Position numbers and translations under genes: made by a program. Positions 1 through 7,389 of a stretch of 7,389 bases of DNA are shown one piece after another. The stretch comes from a bacterium (lineage in GTDB: Bacteria; Zhuqueibacterota; Zhuqueibacteria; Residuimicrobiales; Krinioviventaceae). The first letter of the stretch is position 1. Each line of letters opens with the position of its first letter. The stretch covers positions 1-7,389 of the forward strand of contig JAJRST010000621.1 of assembly GCA_024278645.1 (NCBI GenBank), written 5' to 3'. The notes under the pieces were generated by a model. That model did no database searches, was not told the origin of the DNA, and saw only the letters and a program-made list of their open reading frames with translations.

Positions 1-255
1 ATGGTAAATGAGCTGCCGGGAAAATATGCTCAGGCCCTTCTTCTTACCGAGTTTCAAGGACACACCCAGAAAGATTTGGCTGACAAGATCGGGCTTTCGG
101 TTTCCGCAGCAAAATCCCGGGTGCAGCGCGCTCGTGCTATTCTAAAAGACAGCCTCATGAAATGTTGCCATTTTGAATTCGATCGCTATGGCGCCATAAT
201 CGATTACCATCCGATTACCTGTTGTTGCTGCAAACAATATTTCCAAAAAAAATGA
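1..255 (+). CDS. sigZ: SigZ-type ECF RNA polymerase sigma factor, C-terminal part (5' end outside window)
   Basis: This is the C-terminal 84 residues of an ECF sigma factor, which would direct RNA polymerase to a small set of promoters. Residues about 14-52 form the region 4 helix-turn-helix that reads the -35 element (LLLTEFQGHTQKDLA followed by GLSVSAAKSRVQRAR). Region 2 is missing, so the ATG at position 1 is almost certainly internal and the gene begins upstream. The tail after region 4, CCHFEFDRYGAIIDY, is the feature that points to the SigZ family rather than a generic ECF factor. The end is cysteine-rich: C55-C56 and four consecutive cysteines at 74-77. The gene ends 82 nt before a metal-type permease on the same strand, which suggests that it regulates that permease or shares a transcript with it. 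Cysteine-based metal or metalloid sensing is an inference from the tail, not a demonstrated property. Confidence 0.85.
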   Translation: MVNELPGKYAQALLLTEFQGHTQKDLADKIGLSVSAAKSRVQRARAILKDSLMKCCHFEFDRYGAIIDYHPITCCCCKQYFQKK

Positions 256-274
256 TCATAATCTTGCGTCCTTT

Positions 275-316
275 TGATAGCGACTTCGTCTTTAGAAATA
301 AAAAAAGTCACTATCA
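275..316. promoter_or_regulatory. Imperfect inverted repeat between sigma factor and permease genes, candidate operator or leader hairpin
   Basis: The arms are TGATAGCGACTT (275-286) and AAGTCACTATCA (305-316): 12 pairs with a single mismatch (C281 against A310), separated by 18 nt. The right arm ends 8 nt before the AAGGAG ribosome site (325-330) of the permease. No T-tract follows, so it is not an ordinary terminator. A weak sigma-70-like element, TTGATA (274-279) then AATAAA (297-302) with 17 nt between, lies across the repeat; if real, a protein bound at the arms would cover the promoter. It could alternatively act as an mRNA hairpin that limits permease translation. The repeat is directly visible; its function is inferred. 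Confidence 0.45.
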
Positions 317-337
317 CGTGTTGCAAGGAGCAAGATT

Positions 338-1438
338 ATGGTTCATCAAATATCATTAATTCTCGATATTGTTCTTTCAAGCGTCAAAGATTTTTGGCCG
401 TATTTGCTGATCACAATTCCGTTATCGGTTTCCATCCAGATGTTGGGGGTGTCCAGGTACATCAAAAACGCTCTCCAGGTACGACCCTATTGGGCTATTC
501 TTTTGGCGACATTGGTCGGCGCCTTTAGTCCGTTTTGTTCTTGCGGTGTCATTCCTGTCATTATGACCTTGCTTATGAGCGGCGTCCCGTTAGCTCCTGT
601 GATGTCGTTCTGGATTGCCTCGCCGTCAATGGATCCCGAGATATTCCTTCTCAGCGTTGCAGCTATTGGATGGAATCTTGCCCTCTGGCGCTTAATCTCC
701 ACACTTGTTATAAGTTTATCGGCCGGTCTGATCACTCAATTTATCATTCATCAAAAATGGATTGACGAAAAGAATTTTTTACAACGTTATAAAGTTCCAT
801 CTCTTCGAAATTTTTGGGATCCGCCAAAAGTGGTATTTATGCGGATGTTGAATAAGCTAAAGATGGTGAAAGAAAGCATTGCTGATTTGCTTTTAATTAA
901 AATCAAAGCCGACGCCCAAACCGCATGTTGCACAACTTTAACTTTTGTTGATGAATGCGGGACCAGATCGGCTTTAACATCATGTGGTAAAAGTGTTGAT
1001 GAGGGTGAATGCAACTCTGAATCGAGTACTTTCCCGGAACGATTATTAAGAGAGACGTGGAACGCTTCATACATGGTGTTAAAATTTATGGCGTTGGCAT
1101 TTATTATGAAAGCATTGATCATACTTTATATTCCTTCGGAATGGATCGTCGGATTGGTGGGCAGGGAGAATTCATTTTCCATTTTAACGGCGACAGTGAT
1201 TGGAATACCCATGTATACCGGAAACCTGGCGGCGTTGCCCATGGTTGGCGAATTATTAGCCCAGGGAATGAATCCCGCAGCGGCGCTTGCTTTTCTCATC
1301 GCAGGACCAACGACGACTCTGCCGGCCATGGCTGCCGTCTGGGGAATTACAAACAGGAGGGTTTTTGCTTTATATTTATCCTTTTCATTGTTCGGAGCAT
1401 TATTTTTCGGATATGCTTACAGCATCTTTTCCAACTAA
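338..1438 (+). CDS. DUF318/UPF0718 family permease, SO_0444-like Cu/Zn or ArsP-like metalloid efflux
   Basis: This 366-residue inner-membrane transporter probably exports a metal or metalloid. Hydrophobic segments fill residues about 5-35, 50-85, 102-137, 245-270 and 280-362. The family signature FCSCGVIP lies at 66-73, with the cysteine pair C67/C69 in a membrane segment, followed by the polar-helix motif WIASPSMDP (92-100). The second half carries a related motif pair, GIPMYTGNLAALPM (289-302) and FLIAGPTTTLPA (319-330), consistent with a two-repeat permease. The cytosolic-type linker (about 138-240) is basic and then cysteine-rich (C197, C198, C207, C216, C225), a layout seen in SO_0444-type Cu/Zn exporters and less expected for a plain ArsP. 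The ATG at 338 is supported by AAGGAG at 325-330, 7 nt upstream. It follows the SigZ-type gene on the same strand. The family call is strong; the substrate (Cu, Zn, As or organoarsenical) is not determined. Confidence 0.85.
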   Translation: MVHQISLILDIVLSSVKDFWPYLLITIPLSVSIQMLGVSRYIKNALQVRPYWAILLATLVGAFSPFCSCGVIPVIMTLLMSGVPLAPVMSFWIASPSMDPEIFLLSVAAIGWNLALWRLISTLVISLSAGLITQFIIHQKWIDEKNFLQRYKVPSLRNFWDPPKVVFMRMLNKLKMVKESIADLLLIKIKADAQTACCTTLTFVDECGTRSALTSCGKSVDEGECNSESSTFPERLLRETWNASYMVLKFMALAFIMKALIILYIPSEWIVGLVGRENSFSILTATVIGIPMYTGNLAALPMVGELLAQGMNPAAALAFLIAGPTTTLPAMAAVWGITNRRVFALYLSFSLFGALFFGYAYSIFSN

Positions 1439-1560
1439 TATGGCGCGCCCCGAAAAAGACCCGGTTTCGCGCAAGCGACCCGAATTCGCGACGAGAAAGA
1501 AGCGGCGGCAAACGCCACCCCGCATACCCCCCGGCGCCCGTGCAGTTTTCCCCGATATTA

Positions 1561-1590
1561 AAAAAGGAGCCTTTTCAAAGGCTCCTTTTT
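1561..1590. terminator. Bidirectional rho-independent terminator
   Basis: A perfect palindromic hairpin: arm 1561-1574 (AAAAAGGAGCCTTT) pairs completely with arm 1577-1590 (AAAGGCTCCTTTTT). Realistically the stem is 13 bp with a 4-nt loop. The GGAGCC core is flanked by A5 on the left and T5 on the right, so a U-tract is produced on both strands. It lies between the convergent permease (ends 1438) and oxidoreductase (ends 1620) and can stop both transcripts. Confidence 0.9.
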
Positions 1591-1619
1591 AGTATCGTTT
1601 ATGTGGTTTTACGAAATCA

Positions 1620-2936
1620 TCATACGCGTTCCGGCACCACAAACGGCTCCCGATAATCGCGCGTCAACATGGCGTTGGCCTCATGGTCATTGGGGAAGGT
1701 TTCGGAATCGGGATCGAACTCGAGCTGTCGGCCCAGGCGGTAGGAGATGTTGCCCAAGTGCGCCAGGCCGGACGACAGGTGCGCCGTCTCCACCGGGCCG
1801 GGGAGGATCGACTTGTCATGGGCGCGCACGGCCTCGATAAAGTTGGCGTAATGATCGCCGCCCTCGTTGCCTTCCTTCACCTTTTCATATTTCTCCTTGC
1901 CGACGAGCTGCCACACTTCGTACTTGCTGTAGCCAAAGACCTTGACAAAGCCCTTATCGCCGTAGAAAATATTGCCCACCTTGACGCCGTCTTCATAGTT
2001 CGTCGCCCAGGGTCGTACCTCGAACTCGATGATCTTGCCTTCATCGGGATAGTGATAGGTCGAGGACAGCAATTCCGGCGTTTCCTTCGAGTCGTCCCAC
2101 AGGAACTTGCCGCCCATGGCGGTGACCCGGCTGGGCAGACCGACGTCCAGGCCCCACATACATAGATCAGTTTCGTGGATGCCCTGGTTGCCGACGTCGC
2201 CGTTGCCGAAATCCCACTGCCAGTGCCAGTTATAGTGCACCCAGTCCTCGGAAAAGGGACGATACTGCGCCGGGCCAAGCCAGAGATCGTAATCCAGGTA
2301 CTCCGGCGGCGCGGAAAAGCCCTTGCGGCCAATGTCGCCTCGCCAGCGGAAAACCAGGCCGCGGGCCATGTACACGCGGCCGATGATGCCGTCGCGCATG
2401 AGTTGCACAACTTCCCGTATCGCCTTGGAGCTGCGGAGCTGCACGCCGTGCTGCACGATGCGATCGTATTTTTGCGCCGCCTCGACCATTTTGCGGCCCT
2501 CGAAAATGTTGTGCGAGCCGGGCTTTTCGACGTAGACGTCCTTTCCCGCCTGGCAGGCCCAGATGGTCGCCAATGCATGCCAGTGGTTGCATGTGGCGAT
2601 GGAAATGACGTCGATATTCTTGTCGTCAAAAACGTTGCGCAGGTCCTGTTCCAGATGATACTTTTTGCTATATTTTTCACCGAATTGCTTGTTGCGCTCC
2701 CTCAGCACCTGCATATCCGGGTCGCACATGGTGACGACTTGTACGTTCTCCAGTTTTTCAAAGCCATCAACATGGCTCTTTCCCCGGCCATGCATACCCA
2801 AAACGGCGACGCGAATTTGGTCGTTGGCGCCAAACGCCTTTTTGGGGATGATGGTCGGAGCCGCCATGGCCGCGACAGTCGCGGCGCCTGCCGCGCTTTT
2901 CACAAACGTGCGACGAGAAACATCCTTATCCATCAT
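1620..2936 (-). CDS. Gfo/Idh/MocA family oxidoreductase with Tat signal peptide
   Basis: This is a 438-residue NAD(P)-dependent sugar or polyol dehydrogenase-type enzyme that is probably exported folded. The N-terminus has a twin-arginine motif (SRRTFVK, R8-R9), a hydrophobic stretch to about residue 30 and a likely cleavage near AFGA. The Rossmann domain follows: VAVLGMHGRG (43-52), CDPD (71-74), then EKP (137-139), the conserved lysine motif of the family. The C-terminal substrate domain carries GNQGIHETD (249-257), with H254 and D257 in the usual GxHxxD arrangement. The reading frame stays open to 2990, but ATG at 2936 is preferred because TCTCCT (2945-2950, AGGAGA on the coding strand) sits 8 nt upstream; ATG at 2933 is equally in frame. 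The likely promoter at 2995-3023 also argues against the longer start. The gene looks monocistronic and ends at the shared terminator. Tat-exported members often act on sugars or cyclitols, but the substrate here is unknown. Confidence 0.9.
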   Translation of the reverse strand: MMDKDVSRRTFVKSAAGAATVAAMAAPTIIPKKAFGANDQIRVAVLGMHGRGKSHVDGFEKLENVQVVTMCDPDMQVLRERNKQFGEKYSKKYHLEQDLRNVFDDKNIDVISIATCNHWHALATIWACQAGKDVYVEKPGSHNIFEGRKMVEAAQKYDRIVQHGVQLRSSKAIREVVQLMRDGIIGRVYMARGLVFRWRGDIGRKGFSAPPEYLDYDLWLGPAQYRPFSEDWVHYNWHWQWDFGNGDVGNQGIHETDLCMWGLDVGLPSRVTAMGGKFLWDDSKETPELLSSTYHYPDEGKIIEFEVRPWATNYEDGVKVGNIFYGDKGFVKVFGYSKYEVWQLVGKEKYEKVKEGNEGGDHYANFIEAVRAHDKSILPGPVETAHLSSGLAHLGNISYRLGRQLEFDPDSETFPNDHEANAMLTRDYREPFVVPERV

Positions 2937-2994
2937 TGAAATGTTCTCCTTTATTGGTGGGTAACTAATTGAAGAGTTGAAGAAAATCACGAGT

Positions 2995-3023
2995 ATTATA
3001 ACGGATTCACTGCTTTATTGCAA
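2995..3023 (-). promoter_or_regulatory. Sigma-70-type promoter of the Gfo/Idh/MocA gene
   Basis: On the minus strand TTGCAA (3018-3023) is followed after exactly 17 nt by a perfect TATAAT (2995-3000). The -10 box is 6 of 6 and the -35 box 4 of 6 against consensus. Transcription would start near 2988, giving a leader of about 52 nt before the ATG at 2936 with its AGGAGA site. Position and orientation fit the gene well, but a lineage with a divergent housekeeping sigma factor would weaken the call. Confidence 0.55.
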
Positions 3024-3081
3024 GGATTTTTCGGGGGTAAATAGATTGATTACAATATTTTACTTTATCTCGGATTGCAGG

Positions 3082-3143
3082 TTAACGATTTATGATCTCG
3101 GATCGTAAATCAAAAATCGTTAATCAGCAATCGTAAATCAACC
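3082..3143. repeat. Cluster of three 14-bp direct repeats plus one inverted copy
   Basis: Three units begin at 3102, 3116 and 3130: ATCGTAAATCAAAA, ATCGTTAATCAGCA and ATCGTAAATCAACC. The first 11 bases are identical in units 1 and 3 and differ at one base in unit 2. An inverted copy, TTAACGATTT (3082-3091), is the exact reverse complement of AAATCGTTAA (3114-3123). In addition GATTTATGATC (3087-3097) pairs with GATCGTAAATC (3101-3111) with one mismatch across a 3-nt loop. A 9-mer, ATCTCGGAT, occurs at 3067 and 3095, 28 nt or two periods apart. The cluster lies upstream of the oxidoreductase promoter and downstream of the SDR gene. It could be a regulator-binding array or a dispersed intergenic repeat. 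Confidence 0.6.
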
Positions 3144-3185
3144 TCCTCGGTAGCAGCCGGAACACAAAAGCCGGCGACCAGGAAA

Positions 3186-3971
3186 CTAGCCATCAACCCT
3201 TTTCCCGATTTTTTTCCTGCTATCCTGCATCACCCAGGCGTAAAAACGATTTGGAAACAGCCTCGCAACTTTGGCGCACAGAGAAAGACGCAAGGGGAAA
3301 TGGATTTCGCTCCTGCCCCTTTGCAGGCCGCGAATGATGATGCGGGCCGCTTTTTCGGTCGACATGATAAACGGCATCACATAATCGTTTTTATCGGTCA
3401 TCGGCGTTTTCACAAAGCCGGGCGAGATGAGCGTGCATTGAATATTGTAGCGACGCACATCGATGCGCAGGCTCTCGATGAAATTCATCAGCGCCGCTTT
3501 GGACGCCGAATAGGGCGCAGCATTCGGCACGCCGCGATAACCGGCAAGACTGCCTGTCGCCGCGATGACGCCGCCGCCACGCTCGATAAATTGCGGCAGC
3601 AGGTATTTGACAAAATAGACGACGCCGAAAAAATTCACATCAACCTGATGACGAAAAGTATCGAGATCGATATTCCTGGCGTCGAACCCTTCGCCGACGC
3701 CGGCGTTGAGCAGCAGCACATCGATTTGCACCGACGAACTCGTCAACCATTCGCAAACGTCTTTTACCTGCTGCGCATCGGCGACATCGCACGAAAAAAG
3801 CAAATGCTGCTGTTCGCCCTGCGGCAGTTGCTGGACGAGCTGCTGCAACAACTCCTGCCTGCGGGCGATGAGTATCAAACGGTTTCGTCTTCGGGCGAGC
3901 TGGCGCGCCAGCTCGCTGCCGATGCCGCTGGAGGCGCCGGTGATCAGGATGGTTTTATTTTCAAGCTTCAC
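3186..3971 (-). CDS. Short-chain dehydrogenase/reductase (classical SDR)
   Basis: This is a 261-residue classical SDR that reduces a carbonyl or oxidises an alcohol with a nicotinamide cofactor. All hallmarks are present: TGASSGIG (11-18) for cofactor binding, CDV (61-63), NAG (89-91), N113, and the catalytic S141, Y154 and K158 (YSASK). The arginine pair R37-R38 after the second strand suggests NADP(H) preference. The C-terminus after about residue 185 is basic (IHFPLRLSLCAKVARLFP region), as in SDRs acting on lipid-like substrates, but the substrate cannot be named. The start is GTG at 3971; no ATG lies upstream before the in-frame stop at 4005-4007, and the sequence before GTG (TTTCCCC) has no Shine-Dalgarno site. 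It begins 33 nt after the glgB stop on the same strand, so it may depend on glgB translation and transcription. The segment 43-55 is unusually glutamine-rich. Confidence 0.88.
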   Translation of the reverse strand: MKLENKTILITGASSGIGSELARQLARRRNRLILIARRQELLQQLVQQLPQGEQQHLLFSCDVADAQQVKDVCEWLTSSSVQIDVLLLNAGVGEGFDARNIDLDTFRHQVDVNFFGVVYFVKYLLPQFIERGGGVIAATGSLAGYRGVPNAAPYSASKAALMNFIESLRIDVRRYNIQCTLISPGFVKTPMTDKNDYVMPFIMSTEKAARIIIRGLQRGRSEIHFPLRLSLCAKVARLFPNRFYAWVMQDSRKKIGKRVDG

Positions 3972-4004
3972 GGGGAAACCACACGATATGCTATGTTCAG
4001 CGTC

Positions 4005-6227
<2,223 letters not shown>

Positions 6228-6247
6228 CTCCTCTCCTCTGCAACATA

Positions 6248-6877
6248 CTATTTCGAAAAAATCATGACGCCAATGGTTAGCATAAAGTCTTCAGCGTCGC
6301 TGCGATAGACCTGATCGTCAATCCTTGTCTCGACATTAAATATTCTCTGGTAGGTAAAGCCGAGATCGATCAGCGGGCCGAGGCCGATATCAAAAAGAAA
6401 GCCGCCCTGAATGCGCGCCGCCCACTTCCATTGACTTTCATTGGTCTCCATGGCCGGGTAGCCATAATAGTAATAAAGTTCTGGAAGCGTAGTCACGGCG
6501 CGATAATTAAAGATTCCGGCCAGCGGCGCCAGATAAAGTCGAATAGCGCCGGTGGGTCTGGCAATGTGCAGCCCGGTGGTCAACTGGAACGATTCGTTGC
6601 GAGTCTGAATGATAAGGCCGGCGCCGGCGCCGCTTGTGGTCGAGCGTTTTTCGCCATAGGAAAGGTAAACGAAATCAAGCCGGGGGCTGACCCAGGGATT
6701 GCCGCCCCAGTTGTAGATGATCTTGGCGCCCAAACCTTCGCCAAGCGTTTTCACATTCGCATAATCCTTGCTTCGAAAGGCGAAAGAAAGATTTGGGCCA
6801 ACTTGCCAGCTCCAGTCCTGAGCCATTGCCGCCGCCGAAAGCATTAAAACAAAGCAGAGTGCTGCAAGTTTTTTCAT
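6248..6877 (-). CDS. Secreted outer-membrane beta-barrel protein, function unknown
   Basis: A 209-residue protein with a clear Sec signal peptide: MKK, a hydrophobic core, and AMA|Q as the likely cleavage after residue 19. The mature part has alternating hydrophobic/polar strands rich in Tyr, Phe, Trp and Gly, with turns such as YNWGGNPW and SYGEKRSTTSGAG, and ends in a strand (FMLTIGVMIFSK). This fits the small OMP_b-brl or porin-like barrels of FCB-type bacteria. No ligand or enzymatic motif is visible. The frame is open to 6913, but ATG at 6877 is chosen because it begins the signal peptide and has GGAG (6884-6887) 6 nt upstream. A TTGACA occurs at 6902-6907 on the coding strand, but no good -10 box follows at normal distance. 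The gene stops 20 nt before glgB. A GC-rich hexamer run near 6617-6632 encodes a short Gly-Ala stretch. A barrel is likely; its role is unknown. Confidence 0.7.
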   Translation of the reverse strand: MKKLAALCFVLMLSAAAMAQDWSWQVGPNLSFAFRSKDYANVKTLGEGLGAKIIYNWGGNPWVSPRLDFVYLSYGEKRSTTSGAGAGLIIQTRNESFQLTTGLHIARPTGAIRLYLAPLAGIFNYRAVTTLPELYYYYGYPAMETNESQWKWAARIQGGFLFDIGLGPLIDLGFTYQRIFNVETRIDDQVYRSDAEDFMLTIGVMIFSK

Positions 6878-6924
6878 TGGGAACTCCATAATTATCGTTA
6901 CTGTCAAATTCAAATAAAAGCGCC

Positions 6925-6961
6925 GGACTTTTATAACGCCATACCGGGGTATAAAAGTTCC
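6925..6961 (-). terminator. Imperfect hairpin after the DUF6807 gene, possible terminator
   Basis: ACTTTTATA (6927-6935) pairs perfectly with TATAAAAGT (6950-6958). GG (6925-6926) and CC (6960-6961) extend the stem across a one-base bulge, and the 14-nt loop holds a further short palindrome, ATACCGGGGTAT (6941-6952). On the minus strand it starts 6 nt after the stop at 6967, and a T-rich stretch (TTTTATTTG) follows soon after. The stem is AT-rich and the loop long, so it is either a weak terminator or a regulatory hairpin ahead of the outer-membrane gene. Confidence 0.35.
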
Positions 6962-6966
6962 AGACT

Positions 6967-7389
6967 TTACTGTTTTGAATATGCAGCAAATTCCTGATCG
7001 ATCTGTTCCTTGGATCGCGGGCCATCATAGATAATCATACGGAATTTAAATAAAGCGCTTTGCCCTTTTTCCAACGTCAATTCGAATTTTTGCGGATTTT
7101 CTTCCTTGCGACTTTTCTGGAAAACGTATTGTCCCAAAGGGTTGGCGGCAAAAAGGCCGTAGCCGCGCGCATGCCAATAAGTGGGATAATTCGTGCTCTG
7201 CGGATGATTCAAGATGGCAATGCCGACATCCTTGCCGTCGATCCGGCCCTCGAGCTTTACCCACTCGGCGCGCTTGCCCCAAATGCCTTTTTCTCCTTCA
7301 TCGCCGTTGGAGCTGAGATAATGACCTGTCTGATCTTTTTCACGAAGCTGGTGCGCCACGCGGATGCCAAACATGCCCTCCTTGGTATC
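6967..7389 (-). CDS. DUF6807/PmoA-family protein, C-terminal part (5' end outside window)
   Basis: The frame is open to the window edge and begins mid-protein (DTKEGMFGIRVAHQLREK), so the ATG at 7374 is internal. The 141 visible residues match the C-terminal half of the family named DUF6807 or 'PmoA family': KEGMFGIRVA, then GHYLSSNGDEG, IWGKRAEWV, IAILNHPQSTNYPTYWHARGYGLFAANPLG, and a final beta-rich ALFKFRMIIYDG. The name PmoA comes from automated labelling; these are soluble or secreted beta-sandwich-like proteins, not the particulate methane monooxygenase subunit. Members are common beside Gfo/Idh/MocA oxidoreductases and sugar catabolism genes in Planctomycetes and Bacteroidetes, and one such oxidoreductase lies about 4 kb away on the same strand. 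The function is unknown; a role in carbohydrate breakdown is an inference from context. It ends 90 nt before the outer-membrane gene start. Confidence 0.75.
   Translation of the reverse strand, partial: DTKEGMFGIRVAHQLREKDQTGHYLSSNGDEGEKGIWGKRAEWVKLEGRIDGKDVGIAILNHPQSTNYPTYWHARGYGLFAANPLGQYVFQKSRKEENPQKFELTLEKGQSALFKFRMIIYDGPRSKEQIDQEFAAYSKQ

Noticed and set aside
245..252. Run of eight A at the end of the sigma factor gene, possible slippage site
   Set aside because: It sits just before the stop codon, and the protein end is not conserved enough to show that slippage would matter.
1440..1592. Small basic 50-codon reading frame starting 2 nt after the permease stop (MARPEKDPVSRKRPE...)
   Set aside because: It has no ribosome site of its own, runs through the terminator hairpin and resembles no known small protein. 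The GC-rich sequence here gives open frames by chance.
3156..3175. Possible terminator hairpin after the SDR gene (GCCGG / CCGGC with a 10-nt loop)
   Set aside because: The stem is only 5 bp and no T-tract follows on the minus strand, so it is too weak to call.
6878..6907. Perfect -35-like TTGACA upstream of the outer-membrane gene on the minus strand
   Set aside because: No acceptable -10 box lies 16-18 nt downstream; that position falls on the ribosome site and start codon region, so it cannot be called a promoter.

Overview
The window carries seven genes: a left part on the plus strand (sigma factor tail plus a metal-type permease) and a long right part entirely on the minus strand (oxidoreductase, short-chain dehydrogenase, glycogen branching enzyme, outer-membrane protein, and the end of a DUF6807/PmoA-like protein). 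It is bacterial. The predicted outer-membrane beta-barrel with a Sec signal peptide points to a Gram-negative. A Tat-exported Gfo/Idh/MocA oxidoreductase and a DUF6807/PmoA-like protein in the same window are typical of Planctomycetes and of FCB or KSB1-like lineages. The lineage is an inference; no marker gene fixes it.

Layout. Positions 1-255 hold the C-terminal part of a SigZ-type ECF sigma factor with a cysteine-rich tail. After an 82-nt gap containing a long imperfect inverted repeat comes a DUF318/UPF0718 permease (338-1438), closest in architecture to the SO_0444-type Cu/Zn exporters and ArsP. The two probably form a small metal or metalloid response unit. It is visibly more AT-rich than most of the window and may be acquired. 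A strong symmetric hairpin with A and T tails (1561-1590) closes it and also terminates the convergent oxidoreductase gene.

The Tat-exported Gfo/Idh/MocA oxidoreductase (1620-2936) has its own recognisable promoter (TTGCAA-17-TATAAT on the minus strand). The 249-nt region upstream of it also contains three 14-bp direct repeats plus an inverted copy. Next, outer-membrane protein, glgB and the SDR (6877 down to 3186) are spaced 20 and 33 nt apart, so they may be one transcript. glgB is full length with all catalytic residues. At the right edge is the C-terminal part of the DUF6807 protein, separated from the outer-membrane gene by an imperfect hairpin.

There is no gene-free stretch longer than 300 bases, and I see no RNA gene, insertion sequence or CRISPR array. 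I found no clear new system. The best leads are the sigma factor/permease pair with cysteine-rich segments in both proteins and the 14-bp repeat cluster.
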